Assembly (NCBI GenBank): GCA_002706365.1 | Contig: PALM01000030.1 | Span: forward strand, 62,001 to 126,000 | Direction of reading: 5' to 3' | Source: Flavobacteriales bacterium | Lineage (GTDB): Bacteria; Bacteroidota; Bacteroidia; Flavobacteriales_E; Vicingaceae | DNA: 64,000 nt | The notes under the pieces: model-generated | The model's input: the letters and a program-made list of their open reading frames with translations, nothing else | What the model was told of the DNA's origin: nothing | Database searches by the model: none | Made by a program: the position numbers and the translations under genes | Shown: positions 43,990 to 50,643 of the stretch, piece by piece | Layout of the letters: every line of letters begins with the position of its first letter | Numbering within the stretch: the first letter of the stretch is position 1

Positions 43990-44304
43990 TCATTTGGGCT
44001 TTTTCAGATTCTTTATATCTCCTTCACTTAACTTATCATAATCGGCATGAGTTCCAATCCATAAAATAAAAACCACATTCCATTGATACATCATATGAGT
44101 GATTAATCTAAAATCATTCCCCTTGATATTGAATATGCAGATCCCATCTCCTATAAAATCAACATGATTGAAAACTTTCCTAAGCTGATTCGGACTCACA
44201 AAGTCATTGGCATTCAAAAAAGCATACCAGCTTTCTATTGCATCTCTTGCACTAGAATGCTCTTCCCAGAACTCTCTGAGTTTCCGTCGGCTAATAATCC
44301 GCAA
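43990..44304 (-). CDS. higB: HigB toxin (mRNA interferase)
   Basis: 104 residues starting with TTG. The N-terminus RIISRRKLREFWEEHSSARDAIESWYAFL and the core ICIFNIKGNDFRLITHMMYQ, VVFILWIGTHADYDKL match the HigB toxin family, ribosome-dependent mRNA endonucleases of the RelE superfamily. The TTG at 44304 is the only start that keeps the conserved RIIS N-terminus, and the box at complement 44312-44319 (TAAATTTG) gives a 4-base leader. The module lies 77 bases downstream of the last lanthipeptide precursor gene. Confidence 0.92.
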   Translation of the reverse strand: MRIISRRKLREFWEEHSSARDAIESWYAFLNANDFVSPNQLRKVFNHVDFIGDGICIFNIKGNDFRLITHMMYQWNVVFILWIGTHADYDKLSEGDIKNLKKPK

Positions 44305-44311
44305 TTAGAAG

Positions 44312-44343
44312 CAAATTTAATAAATAGTTCCCTTTTTGGGAAC
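44312..44343 (-). promoter_or_regulatory. higBA promoter and operator
   Basis: -7 box TAAATTTG at complement 44312-44319. Perfect palindrome GTTCCC-TTTTT-GGGAAC at 44327-44343, just upstream of the box, fits the HigA operator. Confidence 0.65.
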
Positions 44344-44381
44344 TTATTATCTTAATTATGATCAAAGACTAGCAGAATCTA

Positions 44382-44615
44382 TTAATCATCATTCAAACTC
44401 ATATCATAAAAACACTCTCCACCAGGTAATTCTCCATTGGTGTCGCCCCAACATTTCGTCCAAAGTCTATAACATTTGGTTCTCATGCTACAATCATGAC
44501 CGATAGAAAAAATGGGGAATACGCCTCCTTTGATGGAATTCATTTGATCAGCATTCAATTCAACAACGGTTTTACTATTAATTGGACCTAAGTTGGTTCT
44601 CTGTATTTTTTTCAT
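44382..44615 (-). CDS. lanA3: class I lanthipeptide precursor, third copy
   Basis: 77 residues: a 31-residue leader ending VELNADQMNSIKGG, then a 46-residue core. The core holds FSIGHDCSMRTKC, RLWTKCWGDTNG and PGGEC: four cysteines (core 11, 17, 24, 37) with Ser6, Ser12, Thr15, Thr22 and Thr28 before them, so up to four thioether rings are possible. The leader box LGPINSKTVVEL resembles the LanB-recognition region of Bacteroidota precursors. The C39 domain of LanT should cut after GG. The ATG at 44615 is chosen; the upstream extension matches the non-coding region of copy 2. It is the last gene of the precursor transcript. Confidence 0.88.
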   Translation of the reverse strand: MKKIQRTNLGPINSKTVVELNADQMNSIKGGVFPIFSIGHDCSMRTKCYRLWTKCWGDTNGELPGGECFYDMSLNDD

Positions 44616-44675
44616 AGTTTCTAGTTTTATGGGACCGAAGCCAATGCTCAGCAACCCATTTGTTTGACAAAAAGA

Positions 44676-44912
44676 CTAGCCTTGAGCGTTCAAGATATCC
44701 TCATATCCACACTCACCTCCTGGCAAGTCTCCATTTGTATCACCCCAGCCTTTGGTCCAAAGTCTTTCACATTTAGATCTAATGCTGCAGGCATGGCCAA
44801 TTGAAAAGAGTGGGCATAAGCCGCCTTTGATGGAACTCATTTGATCAGTACTCAACTCAACAACAGTTTTGCTATTAACTAGACCTAAGTTGGCCTTCTG
44901 TAATTCTTTCAT
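44676..44912 (-). CDS. lanA2: class I lanthipeptide precursor, second copy
   Basis: 78 residues: leader ending VELSTDQMSSIKGG, core of 47. The core shares FSIGHACSIRSKC, RLWTKGWGDTNG and PGGEC with the other copies, but the third conserved cysteine is glycine (WTKG, core 24). An additional cysteine occurs at core 2 (LCPLF), so the number of cysteines stays at four while one ring must differ. The leader is nearly identical to that of the third copy (NSKTVVEL), showing recent duplication. The 3' end NAQG and the following bases equal those of the first copy. Confidence 0.9.
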   Translation of the reverse strand: MKELQKANLGLVNSKTVVELSTDQMSSIKGGLCPLFSIGHACSIRSKCERLWTKGWGDTNGDLPGGECGYEDILNAQG

Positions 44913-44926
44913 AATTCTTGTATTAA

Positions 44927-44954
44927 AGGGACCCAAACAAATGCCCAGGTCCCT
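44927..44954 (-). ncRNA. hairpin between the first and second precursor genes
   Basis: AGGGACC and GGTCCCT form a 7-bp stem with a 14-base loop, 15 bases upstream of the second precursor ATG. No T-run follows, so it is more likely a processing or attenuation element than a terminator. Confidence 0.4.
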
Positions 44955-44977
44955 AATTGTTTAACACAACCAATTGA

Positions 44978-45205
44978 CTAGCCTTGAGCGTTCAAGATAT
45001 CGTCATGCTCGCACTCACCTCCAGGTGAACCACCATTCACATCACCCCAGCACTTGGTCCAGAGTCGATCACATTTGGTTCTATGACTGCAGGCATGTCC
45101 AATAGAAAGGAAACCTCCTTTGATTCCCTGCATCTCCTGAACACTTAGTTCAGTCACCGTCTCAACATTGAGCTCGGCTAGCTTATGATTTTTAGAATTT
45201 TTCAT
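44978..45205 (-). CDS. lanA1: class I lanthipeptide precursor, first copy
   Basis: 75 residues: leader ending TELSVQEMQGIKGG, core of 44. The core begins FLSIGHACSHRTKC, then RLWTKCWGDVNG and PGGEC: four cysteines (core 8, 14, 21, 34) preceded by Ser3, Ser9, Thr12, Thr19 and Ser29. Thr of DTNG is Val here but a new Ser (GGSPGGEC) lies four residues on, so the last ring can still form with a shorter span. The leader is the most diverged of the three. It is the first gene of the transcript from the operator-controlled promoter at 45335, with a 5' leader of about 126 bases. Confidence 0.9.
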   Translation of the reverse strand: MKNSKNHKLAELNVETVTELSVQEMQGIKGGFLSIGHACSHRTKCDRLWTKCWGDVNGGSPGGECEHDDILNAQG

Positions 45206-45334
45206 CTTCGGAATATTTAAATGAGGCCTACTCTTTGGATTTTCGGCAATCTCCAACCATATCTCCTATTCCCCATTTGACCTCAGCTCTTTAAAATCAC
45301 CTATGCATATTCCGGAATTCGCTTTTGGCTAGTA

Positions 45335-45342
45335 TAAAGCTA
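45335..45342 (-). promoter_or_regulatory. -7 promoter box TAGCTTTA of the precursor genes
   Basis: TAnnTTT match with A as the last base. It lies exactly 31 bases from the lan operator palindrome, as at the other lan promoter. The predicted transcript start is 45331. Confidence 0.55.
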
Positions 45343-45373
45343 TTTGAAATCTGAAAAGAATTGTTGTACATTA

Positions 45374-45412
45374 GGTTGTAATTAACAACCCAGGCAGCTC
45401 TTTTTTACAACT
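45374..45412 (-). promoter_or_regulatory. lan operator 2 (palindrome plus half-site)
   Basis: On the minus strand: AGTTGT half-site (45412-45407), then palindrome GGTTGT-TAATT-ACAACC (45390-45374). It matches 16 of 17 palindrome bases of operator 1, has the same 22-bp half-site spacing and the same 31-base distance to the -7 box. It lies between the precursor genes and the divergent HTH gene, so it could control both. Confidence 0.78.
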
Positions 45413-45426
45413 AAACATTTTAGATA

Positions 45427-45783
45427 ATGGAAAATGTAAGAGTAGATCTAGCTGCGCAAATTCGTTTCCTTAGAGATTTACAGGGTTATTCTCAAGACTC
45501 CCTAGCTTCCCATTTGGGAATTAGTCAGCAAGCCTATCAAAAGTTAGAATGTGGAAAATGTCGGATCACGGAAGACCGACTAGTACAAATCTCAGCCTTC
45601 CTTGAAATTGAACCTTGGCAGATCAAAAGCCTGAATAGAATTGAATTGATGTCTGTCTATGAACAAAGGCAAGAGCATTCAGCACGACTGAAGATCAAGA
45701 AGGAAGTCTTGTCGATTCAAAATCAGATCGAAGAGCTCAAAAAACAGAACGAGCATTTATTGAGACAATTGAACAATAGTTAA
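45427..45783 (+). CDS. XRE-type HTH transcriptional regulator, candidate lan regulator
   Basis: 118 residues. Residues 7-62 are an HTH_3/XRE domain (LAAQIRFLRDLQGYSQDSLASHLGISQQAYQKLECGKCRITEDRLVQISAFL). The C-terminal about 45 residues are a charged coiled coil (KKEVLSIQNQIEELKKQNEHLLRQL) fit for dimerisation. The gene is divergent from the precursor genes and its start lies 36 bases from the palindrome of lan operator 2; the outer half-site (45407-45412) falls in its own promoter region, suggesting autoregulation. A dimeric XRE protein suits a 6-5-6 palindrome. It converges on the Omp85-like gene with a shared TTAA stop. Confidence 0.88.
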   Translation: MENVRVDLAAQIRFLRDLQGYSQDSLASHLGISQQAYQKLECGKCRITEDRLVQISAFLEIEPWQIKSLNRIELMSVYEQRQEHSARLKIKKEVLSIQNQIEELKKQNEHLLRQLNNS

Positions 45784-46859
45784 AAGGACTCCCCAATCTT
45801 GAAATAGACTCCCCAATCTTCTTTTCCAACTGCATAGTCCAAGCCTACACGCATTTGATTCTGCTCAAGCACTAAGTATCGGAATCCAGCTCCAACTGCA
45901 GGATACCAATACTTATTATGTTCCTCTATATTAGAACCAAATAATTTAGAAATCGAAGCAAAACCCACAAAACCTACCTTTTCCAATGGCATCCACCTAT
46001 ACTCAGATTGTAGATTCACGATCTGTTCTCCTCTGTATTTACCTTGTGGATACCCTCTAATTTCTCTTCCTCCTACAATAGTCTGTTGTTCAAAACTCAC
46101 ATCACCAAAGACAGACTCAGCGCTAATTCTCGAGGCCAATACATCTTTTTTTCTCCTAACTTGCCGATAACTATTCCAAGCAATATTGAGCACGACAGAG
46201 CTTTCATCATTTCCAAACCAATCCAAGAATGAGAACAACTTCATTTCTGTTAAACTGCCTTTCAGTGGAAAATATACATTGTCTCTATTATCATTATTAG
46301 CTGTAAAAAACACACCAGTTCTTTCATGAGATGAAACAAAGCTATCAAATTCAGTCAGATACGAATCGGTTTCTATGTGAAGATATCCCAAACCTAAAAA
46401 GAGATTATTCCAAACCCTTCGCTGAAGACCTAAATTCAATAACTGAAATTCCGTAGTAAAATCATAGAATTTGGTAGGGAGAAATACATTGCTAATAAAA
46501 ACCTGAGCATTGTAATTACCTATTCCTGCAGCGATGGTAGCACGGTATTTATCTTCTTTGAAATACAGTCTGCTAAAGATCAAGCCAAAAGTTGTATTGT
46601 TGGTTGTGTTCACAGCTAGGCCTCCTGAGATCGATTTTGGAGAAATAGTATCTTCAGGGTTAAAGCGATACATGAACATGGGCATTAACCCATATTCAAA
46701 TTCTGTAGTTCGATTGTAATTCACATAAGGTACTGGAACAAAATCGAGGTTTTTCTCCTTTCCAGCTTCATCACTAACTTTACTCTTCGATTCTGCCTTT
46801 TGAGCAGTGCCTATTTGACAGATGAGCAGAAAGATGAATAATGAGAATGTTTGCTTCAT
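45780..46859 (-). CDS. short Omp85/BamA-TamA-like barrel without POTRA domains
   Basis: 359 residues with a signal peptide. The sequence is a 16-strand type barrel with the Omp85 loop-6 like motif GGREIRGYPQGKYRGEQ (VRGF/Y equivalent) and the closing strands VGFVGFASISKLFG and GLDYAVGKEDWGVYFKIGESF. POTRA domains, which recruit substrates in BamA and TamA, are absent; the N-terminal region before the barrel is only about 40 residues. Bacteroidota carry many such short members, annotated as surface antigen or BamA/TamA family; roles are unknown. It may serve as a simple pore. It neighbours the lan regulator but is on the other strand, and there is no sign of co-regulation. Confidence 0.8.
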   Translation of the reverse strand: MKQTFSLFIFLLICQIGTAQKAESKSKVSDEAGKEKNLDFVPVPYVNYNRTTEFEYGLMPMFMYRFNPEDTISPKSISGGLAVNTTNNTTFGLIFSRLYFKEDKYRATIAAGIGNYNAQVFISNVFLPTKFYDFTTEFQLLNLGLQRRVWNNLFLGLGYLHIETDSYLTEFDSFVSSHERTGVFFTANNDNRDNVYFPLKGSLTEMKLFSFLDWFGNDESSVVLNIAWNSYRQVRRKKDVLASRISAESVFGDVSFEQQTIVGGREIRGYPQGKYRGEQIVNLQSEYRWMPLEKVGFVGFASISKLFGSNIEEHNKYWYPAVGAGFRYLVLEQNQMRVGLDYAVGKEDWGVYFKIGESF

Positions 46860-46910
46860 AGCTAAATGTGAAGCAGTTAAATTAAAGAATGCTAGGCAAA
46901 ATTGTATCGA

Positions 46911-49430
46911 CTAGAACTCAACCAATAAACGCAAATTGATCTGCCTACCCGTTAGGTAATTCGGTACCGCATACTGTCGGTTCGTTACATCCGTAACCCA
47001 TAGATAAGAAAGGGTGTTATTACGCTGCAGAATGTTGAAGATATCCACCCCTATCCAAATTGACTCTAAATTTTTCAAAGCTGCTTTTTTACTTGGTCTA
47101 TCCGGACCCAATAGCTGTTTAGACATTCCAAAATCCACTCGCAAATATGCCGGGATTCTCAAAGTGTCTTTGTAACGTTCTTGAGAAGGTGGACCAAAGG
47201 GCAATCCGCTTCCATAATGGAAGGTTAGATTCATCTTGTAGGTAGGGTTCTTTGGAAGGTAGTCTTGGAAGAATAAGCTGAAATTAATGCGCTGATCTGT
47301 AGGACGAGGAATATAACCAGGCTCTCTTCTCACACTATCAGTTGCCTGATTGTTGATGGTAAATCCAGGAACGATCTTCTGCCCATCACTATTGTAATAA
47401 TCGTAATATCCGTCGTTTGAGATATCTTCATACACCTGCATAAAACCGATATTTACCCATGAATCTACTCCCTTCACAAACTCACCATTGATCTTAAAAT
47501 CGGCTCCAACAGCATAGGCTGTGGCTGAATTCTCTGCATAATAGCGAATGCGCACATTGTCCAACTCATAAGGTATGATATTGTCCATCTGCTTGTAATA
47601 TGCCTCTCCAACAAACTTGAATGGCCTACCCCATGCTTGAAAATTATAATCGGCACCCACTACAAAATGAATAGAGCGCTGAGCTTTGATATCGGTATTC
47701 AACTCACCGTCAAAGTCCCTTAACTCCCTATAAAAAGCCGGCTGATAATAATAACCTGTGCTGAATCTAAAAAGATAATCCCTTTCCCAATTGGGCTCCA
47801 ATGAAATATTGGCTCTTGGAGAGATCACAGTCTCTTGATTCAAATCCCAATAATTGGCCCTTAATCCGGCCGTTAAGGTGTATCTATTCCCCGAAGTATC
47901 GCCCCAGCGCAATGACCTTTGGGCATATCCCATTATGCGATTCGATACAAGGAAATTGGAGGCTTTAAAACTGTTGAAGAGATTCAATTCTATTGGTCGC
48001 TGAGGGGTTTGACCCGGATTTTGAGGCGGCTGAGGAATGGAGTATCCGGCAGAATCGATCAGATCCCATTCGCTTAATCGATCATCGATCTCTTCATGTT
48101 GATAGGAAACTCCCCATTCATAATTGCCATTATCTCTCAACAATTTACCCCTGTGCTGCACATTGAGTACGGTCGCTTCTAAATAGTTTCTAGCGTGATT
48201 CAAATAGGATCCCACCCCGCGATTAAAGGCTACATCTCCAAAAGCCGAGCTGCTCAAATCTCTTTCAAGCTCATCTATGAAATATTGTCCGAGTATATCA
48301 AAGGTCTCCGTCTCAAACGATCGATAAGCTGAAGTAATGAGCCTCAAACTGAGCTTATCATTGGGATTGTAGGTATTTGTGATGGCACCAAAATAGGTCT
48401 CATAATCGGTGACTTCTTGTCCCTCAAAGAAGATAGTTAGTCTTAAGGCCTGCTGAATGGTACCGAAGTTTGTCTCTCTGGTTTCGGGGATGAACTCATA
48501 TCGATTACGCGCATAATTACCCAAAAAGCCAATCTCCCATTTCTCTGAAAGATCATAGGTGATATAGGTTTGGATATCGGCGAAAACAGGCTGATAGTCT
48601 GCTTCAGTATCAAGACTGCTCAATACATATTGATTGGATCTATATCGTACCCCGGTGATATGAGTTAGTCGTTTTTCTGCTCCGGTTCCTTCCACATGTA
48701 TGCTACCACCCAGTAAAGAGGCATCCACAGAGCCTCCGAATTCCGTGGGTTCTTTATAGCTAACAGCTAGCACTGATGACATCTTATCGCCATATCTTGG
48801 AGCAAATCCACCAGCCGAGAATGAAATATTATCCACCAAGCTAGGATTGATGAAGCTGAGACCTTCTTGATTACCCGATCGAATTAGGAATGGACGATAG
48901 ATCTGTATGTCATTGACATATACTAGATTCTCATCGAAGTTACCGCCGCGCACATTGTATTGGGATGTCAGTTCATTGTTCGAAGAAACGCCAGGTAGGG
49001 TTTTAATGACCGTTTCAAAATTTCCGCTTGAGTTGGGAATCAGCTTCACATCCTTTGGATCAATGGATTCCATGGTATTATCTCGATCCGACTCCTCCTC
49101 TACCTGAACCTCGGGAATACTTACCTCCTTGGATTCCAATTTGAATTCCAGCTTCCTAACTTCACCTTCTTTTAGGCTAATCTTCTTGATCTGTGTTTTG
49201 AATGAGATATGCGTAATAATTACTTCTATCTCTTTATTGGCAGGAACTTCCAAGGAATAGGAACCGTCATTCCTACTTACATCTGCACCTTCAACACCCT
49301 GAACATTAATAACTGCACCCTCAATTCCTTTACCATTTGCATCTAGTATTTTACCTTCGATGCGGGCAGATTGAGCCTGCAGCAAAAAGCTAAAGCTGAA
49401 GGAAACAAGCAGCAGGAAAAGTGGTTTCAT
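46911..49430 (-). CDS. TonB-dependent receptor with carboxypeptidase-like N-terminal domain
   Basis: 839 residues. Signal peptide (PLFLLLVSFSFSFLLQAQ), carboxypeptidase-like regulatory domain (about 22-105: RIEGKILDANGKGIEGAVINVQG), plug domain (ETVIKTLPGVSSNNELTSQYNVRGGNFDENLVYVNDIQIYRPFL) and barrel ending INLRLLVEF. The absence of a nearby SusD-like gene argues against a polysaccharide SusCD pair; the YNVRGG plug subtype is common for receptors with unknown ligands. A TATTTTTG box at complement 49442-49449 places the transcript start 8 bases before the ATG at 49430 (the GTG at 49436 is less likely). Confidence 0.9.
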   Translation of the reverse strand: MKPLFLLLVSFSFSFLLQAQSARIEGKILDANGKGIEGAVINVQGVEGADVSRNDGSYSLEVPANKEIEVIITHISFKTQIKKISLKEGEVRKLEFKLESKEVSIPEVQVEEESDRDNTMESIDPKDVKLIPNSSGNFETVIKTLPGVSSNNELTSQYNVRGGNFDENLVYVNDIQIYRPFLIRSGNQEGLSFINPSLVDNISFSAGGFAPRYGDKMSSVLAVSYKEPTEFGGSVDASLLGGSIHVEGTGAEKRLTHITGVRYRSNQYVLSSLDTEADYQPVFADIQTYITYDLSEKWEIGFLGNYARNRYEFIPETRETNFGTIQQALRLTIFFEGQEVTDYETYFGAITNTYNPNDKLSLRLITSAYRSFETETFDILGQYFIDELERDLSSSAFGDVAFNRGVGSYLNHARNYLEATVLNVQHRGKLLRDNGNYEWGVSYQHEEIDDRLSEWDLIDSAGYSIPQPPQNPGQTPQRPIELNLFNSFKASNFLVSNRIMGYAQRSLRWGDTSGNRYTLTAGLRANYWDLNQETVISPRANISLEPNWERDYLFRFSTGYYYQPAFYRELRDFDGELNTDIKAQRSIHFVVGADYNFQAWGRPFKFVGEAYYKQMDNIIPYELDNVRIRYYAENSATAYAVGADFKINGEFVKGVDSWVNIGFMQVYEDISNDGYYDYYNSDGQKIVPGFTINNQATDSVRREPGYIPRPTDQRINFSLFFQDYLPKNPTYKMNLTFHYGSGLPFGPPSQERYKDTLRIPAYLRVDFGMSKQLLGPDRPSKKAALKNLESIWIGVDIFNILQRNNTLSYLWVTDVTNRQYAVPNYLTGRQINLRLLVEF

Positions 49431-49506
49431 TTGCACGGCCTCAAAAATAGTGAATACAGGGCTTGGAGCGATTCTAATAACGACAGAGATCTAGATTATT
49501 GTAAGT

Positions 49507-49950
49507 ATGACTGAGCTAAAGCGTTTTAATCTTAGAGTTTATGGGATAATTCTCAACGATAAGGGAGAAGTATTGTTGTCGACCGAAAGCAGAAAAGGTA
49601 TGCGATTTACCAAATTTCCAGGCGGCGGATTGCAGTGGGGAGAGGGAATTATCGATTGTCTTCAAAGGGAAATGATGGAAGAATTGGGGTCTGAAATGCA
49701 GATAAAAGAACTTTTCTATCTAACCGAGCATTTTCAACTCTCTGCTTTTAGCAAAGAGGAACAATTGATTAGCACCTATTATTTGTTGGGTCTGCCCGAT
49801 GGAGTTGAGATTCCCGAAGGCATGGAATCCTTGGATCCTGAAGAGCCCGACAATCATTTCTATTGGCATAAAGTAGAAGATATTGCTATTGAAGAACTCA
49901 CCTTCCCAATCGACAGGGAAGTGATTAAAAGCCTGAAAAACAAGAAATAA
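49507..49950 (+). CDS. Nudix hydrolase
   Basis: 147 residues. The Nudix box is complete: Gly40, Glu46, Arg54-Glu55, Glu58-Glu59 and Gly61 in GGLQWGEGIIDCLQREMMEELGS, which binds magnesium and hydrolyses nucleoside diphosphate-linked compounds. The surroundings (FTKFPGGGLQWGE) resemble ADP-ribose/NADH-type and mutT-like proteins without allowing a choice. It is divergent from the TonB receptor and followed after 42 bases by a membrane protein gene. A cytoplasmic housecleaning role is likely. Confidence 0.9.
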   Translation: MTELKRFNLRVYGIILNDKGEVLLSTESRKGMRFTKFPGGGLQWGEGIIDCLQREMMEELGSEMQIKELFYLTEHFQLSAFSKEEQLISTYYLLGLPDGVEIPEGMESLDPEEPDNHFYWHKVEDIAIEELTFPIDREVIKSLKNKK

Positions 49951-49992
49951 CATTAGATTCATTTGTCTAAATTCGGTGCTCAATTATAGACC

Positions 49993-50643
49993 ATGGACTT
50001 AGAAAATGATCCTGTTTCTCTCTTAATTATAGCCCATGCTATCCTTGGTGGGGTTGCCTTATTGGCGGGAAGTCTAGCCATGATCTTCAAAAAGGGAAGC
50101 AAGTCGCATAAGAGAAGTGGCAAGGTATTTTTCCTTAGCATGTTAGCGGCAGCATTGATTGCTATAGTAATCACCGTGATTCCTTCTCACTTTTCTCCAT
50201 TCTTGCTAGCTATTGGAATTTTTAGCCTATATCTTTTGTTGAGTGGTTATAGAGCTTTGAAATTCAAAAAGAGCGCTCAAAACCTTTTCCCCGATCAGCT
50301 TATCTCTGCTAGCATGCTATTGGCTGGAATCTTAATGATTGTGCTCCCACTGCTCATGACATCTAAGCTGAATATTGTATTGGCTGTTTTTGGTGGAATT
50401 GGATTACTTTCAGCAATTCGCGATCTACTTCTCTATCAACATCCCGAAAAATTGAAATCGCAATGGTTAAGACTGCATTTAGGTAATATGATCGGTGCCT
50501 ACATTGCCTCCCTCACTGCATTTTTGGTGGTAAATCAATTCTTACCACCGCTAGTGGGATGGCTGGGACCAACTGTTGTTGGAACTTTCTACATCCTCTG
50601 GTGGAACAGGAAGTTAGGGAGGTCTAAGCGCAGAAAAGTTTAG
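49993..50643 (+). CDS. seven-span membrane protein (DUF2306-like)
   Basis: 216 residues with seven hydrophobic segments: IIAHAILGGVALLAGSLAMIF, then a basic loop KGSKSHKRSGKVFFLS, further spans to residue about 200, and a basic tail KLGRSKRRKV. The HxxxG-...-HxxxGK pattern in the first two helices is typical of DUF2306/heme-binding-like small membrane proteins of Bacteroidota. The function is unknown. It converges on the M16 peptidase gene; the stop codons share the bases TTAG at 50640-50643. The family assignment is tentative. Confidence 0.65.
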   Translation: MDLENDPVSLLIIAHAILGGVALLAGSLAMIFKKGSKSHKRSGKVFFLSMLAAALIAIVITVIPSHFSPFLLAIGIFSLYLLLSGYRALKFKKSAQNLFPDQLISASMLLAGILMIVLPLLMTSKLNIVLAVFGGIGLLSAIRDLLLYQHPEKLKSQWLRLHLGNMIGAYIASLTAFLVVNQFLPPLVGWLGPTVVGTFYILWWNRKLGRSKRRKV

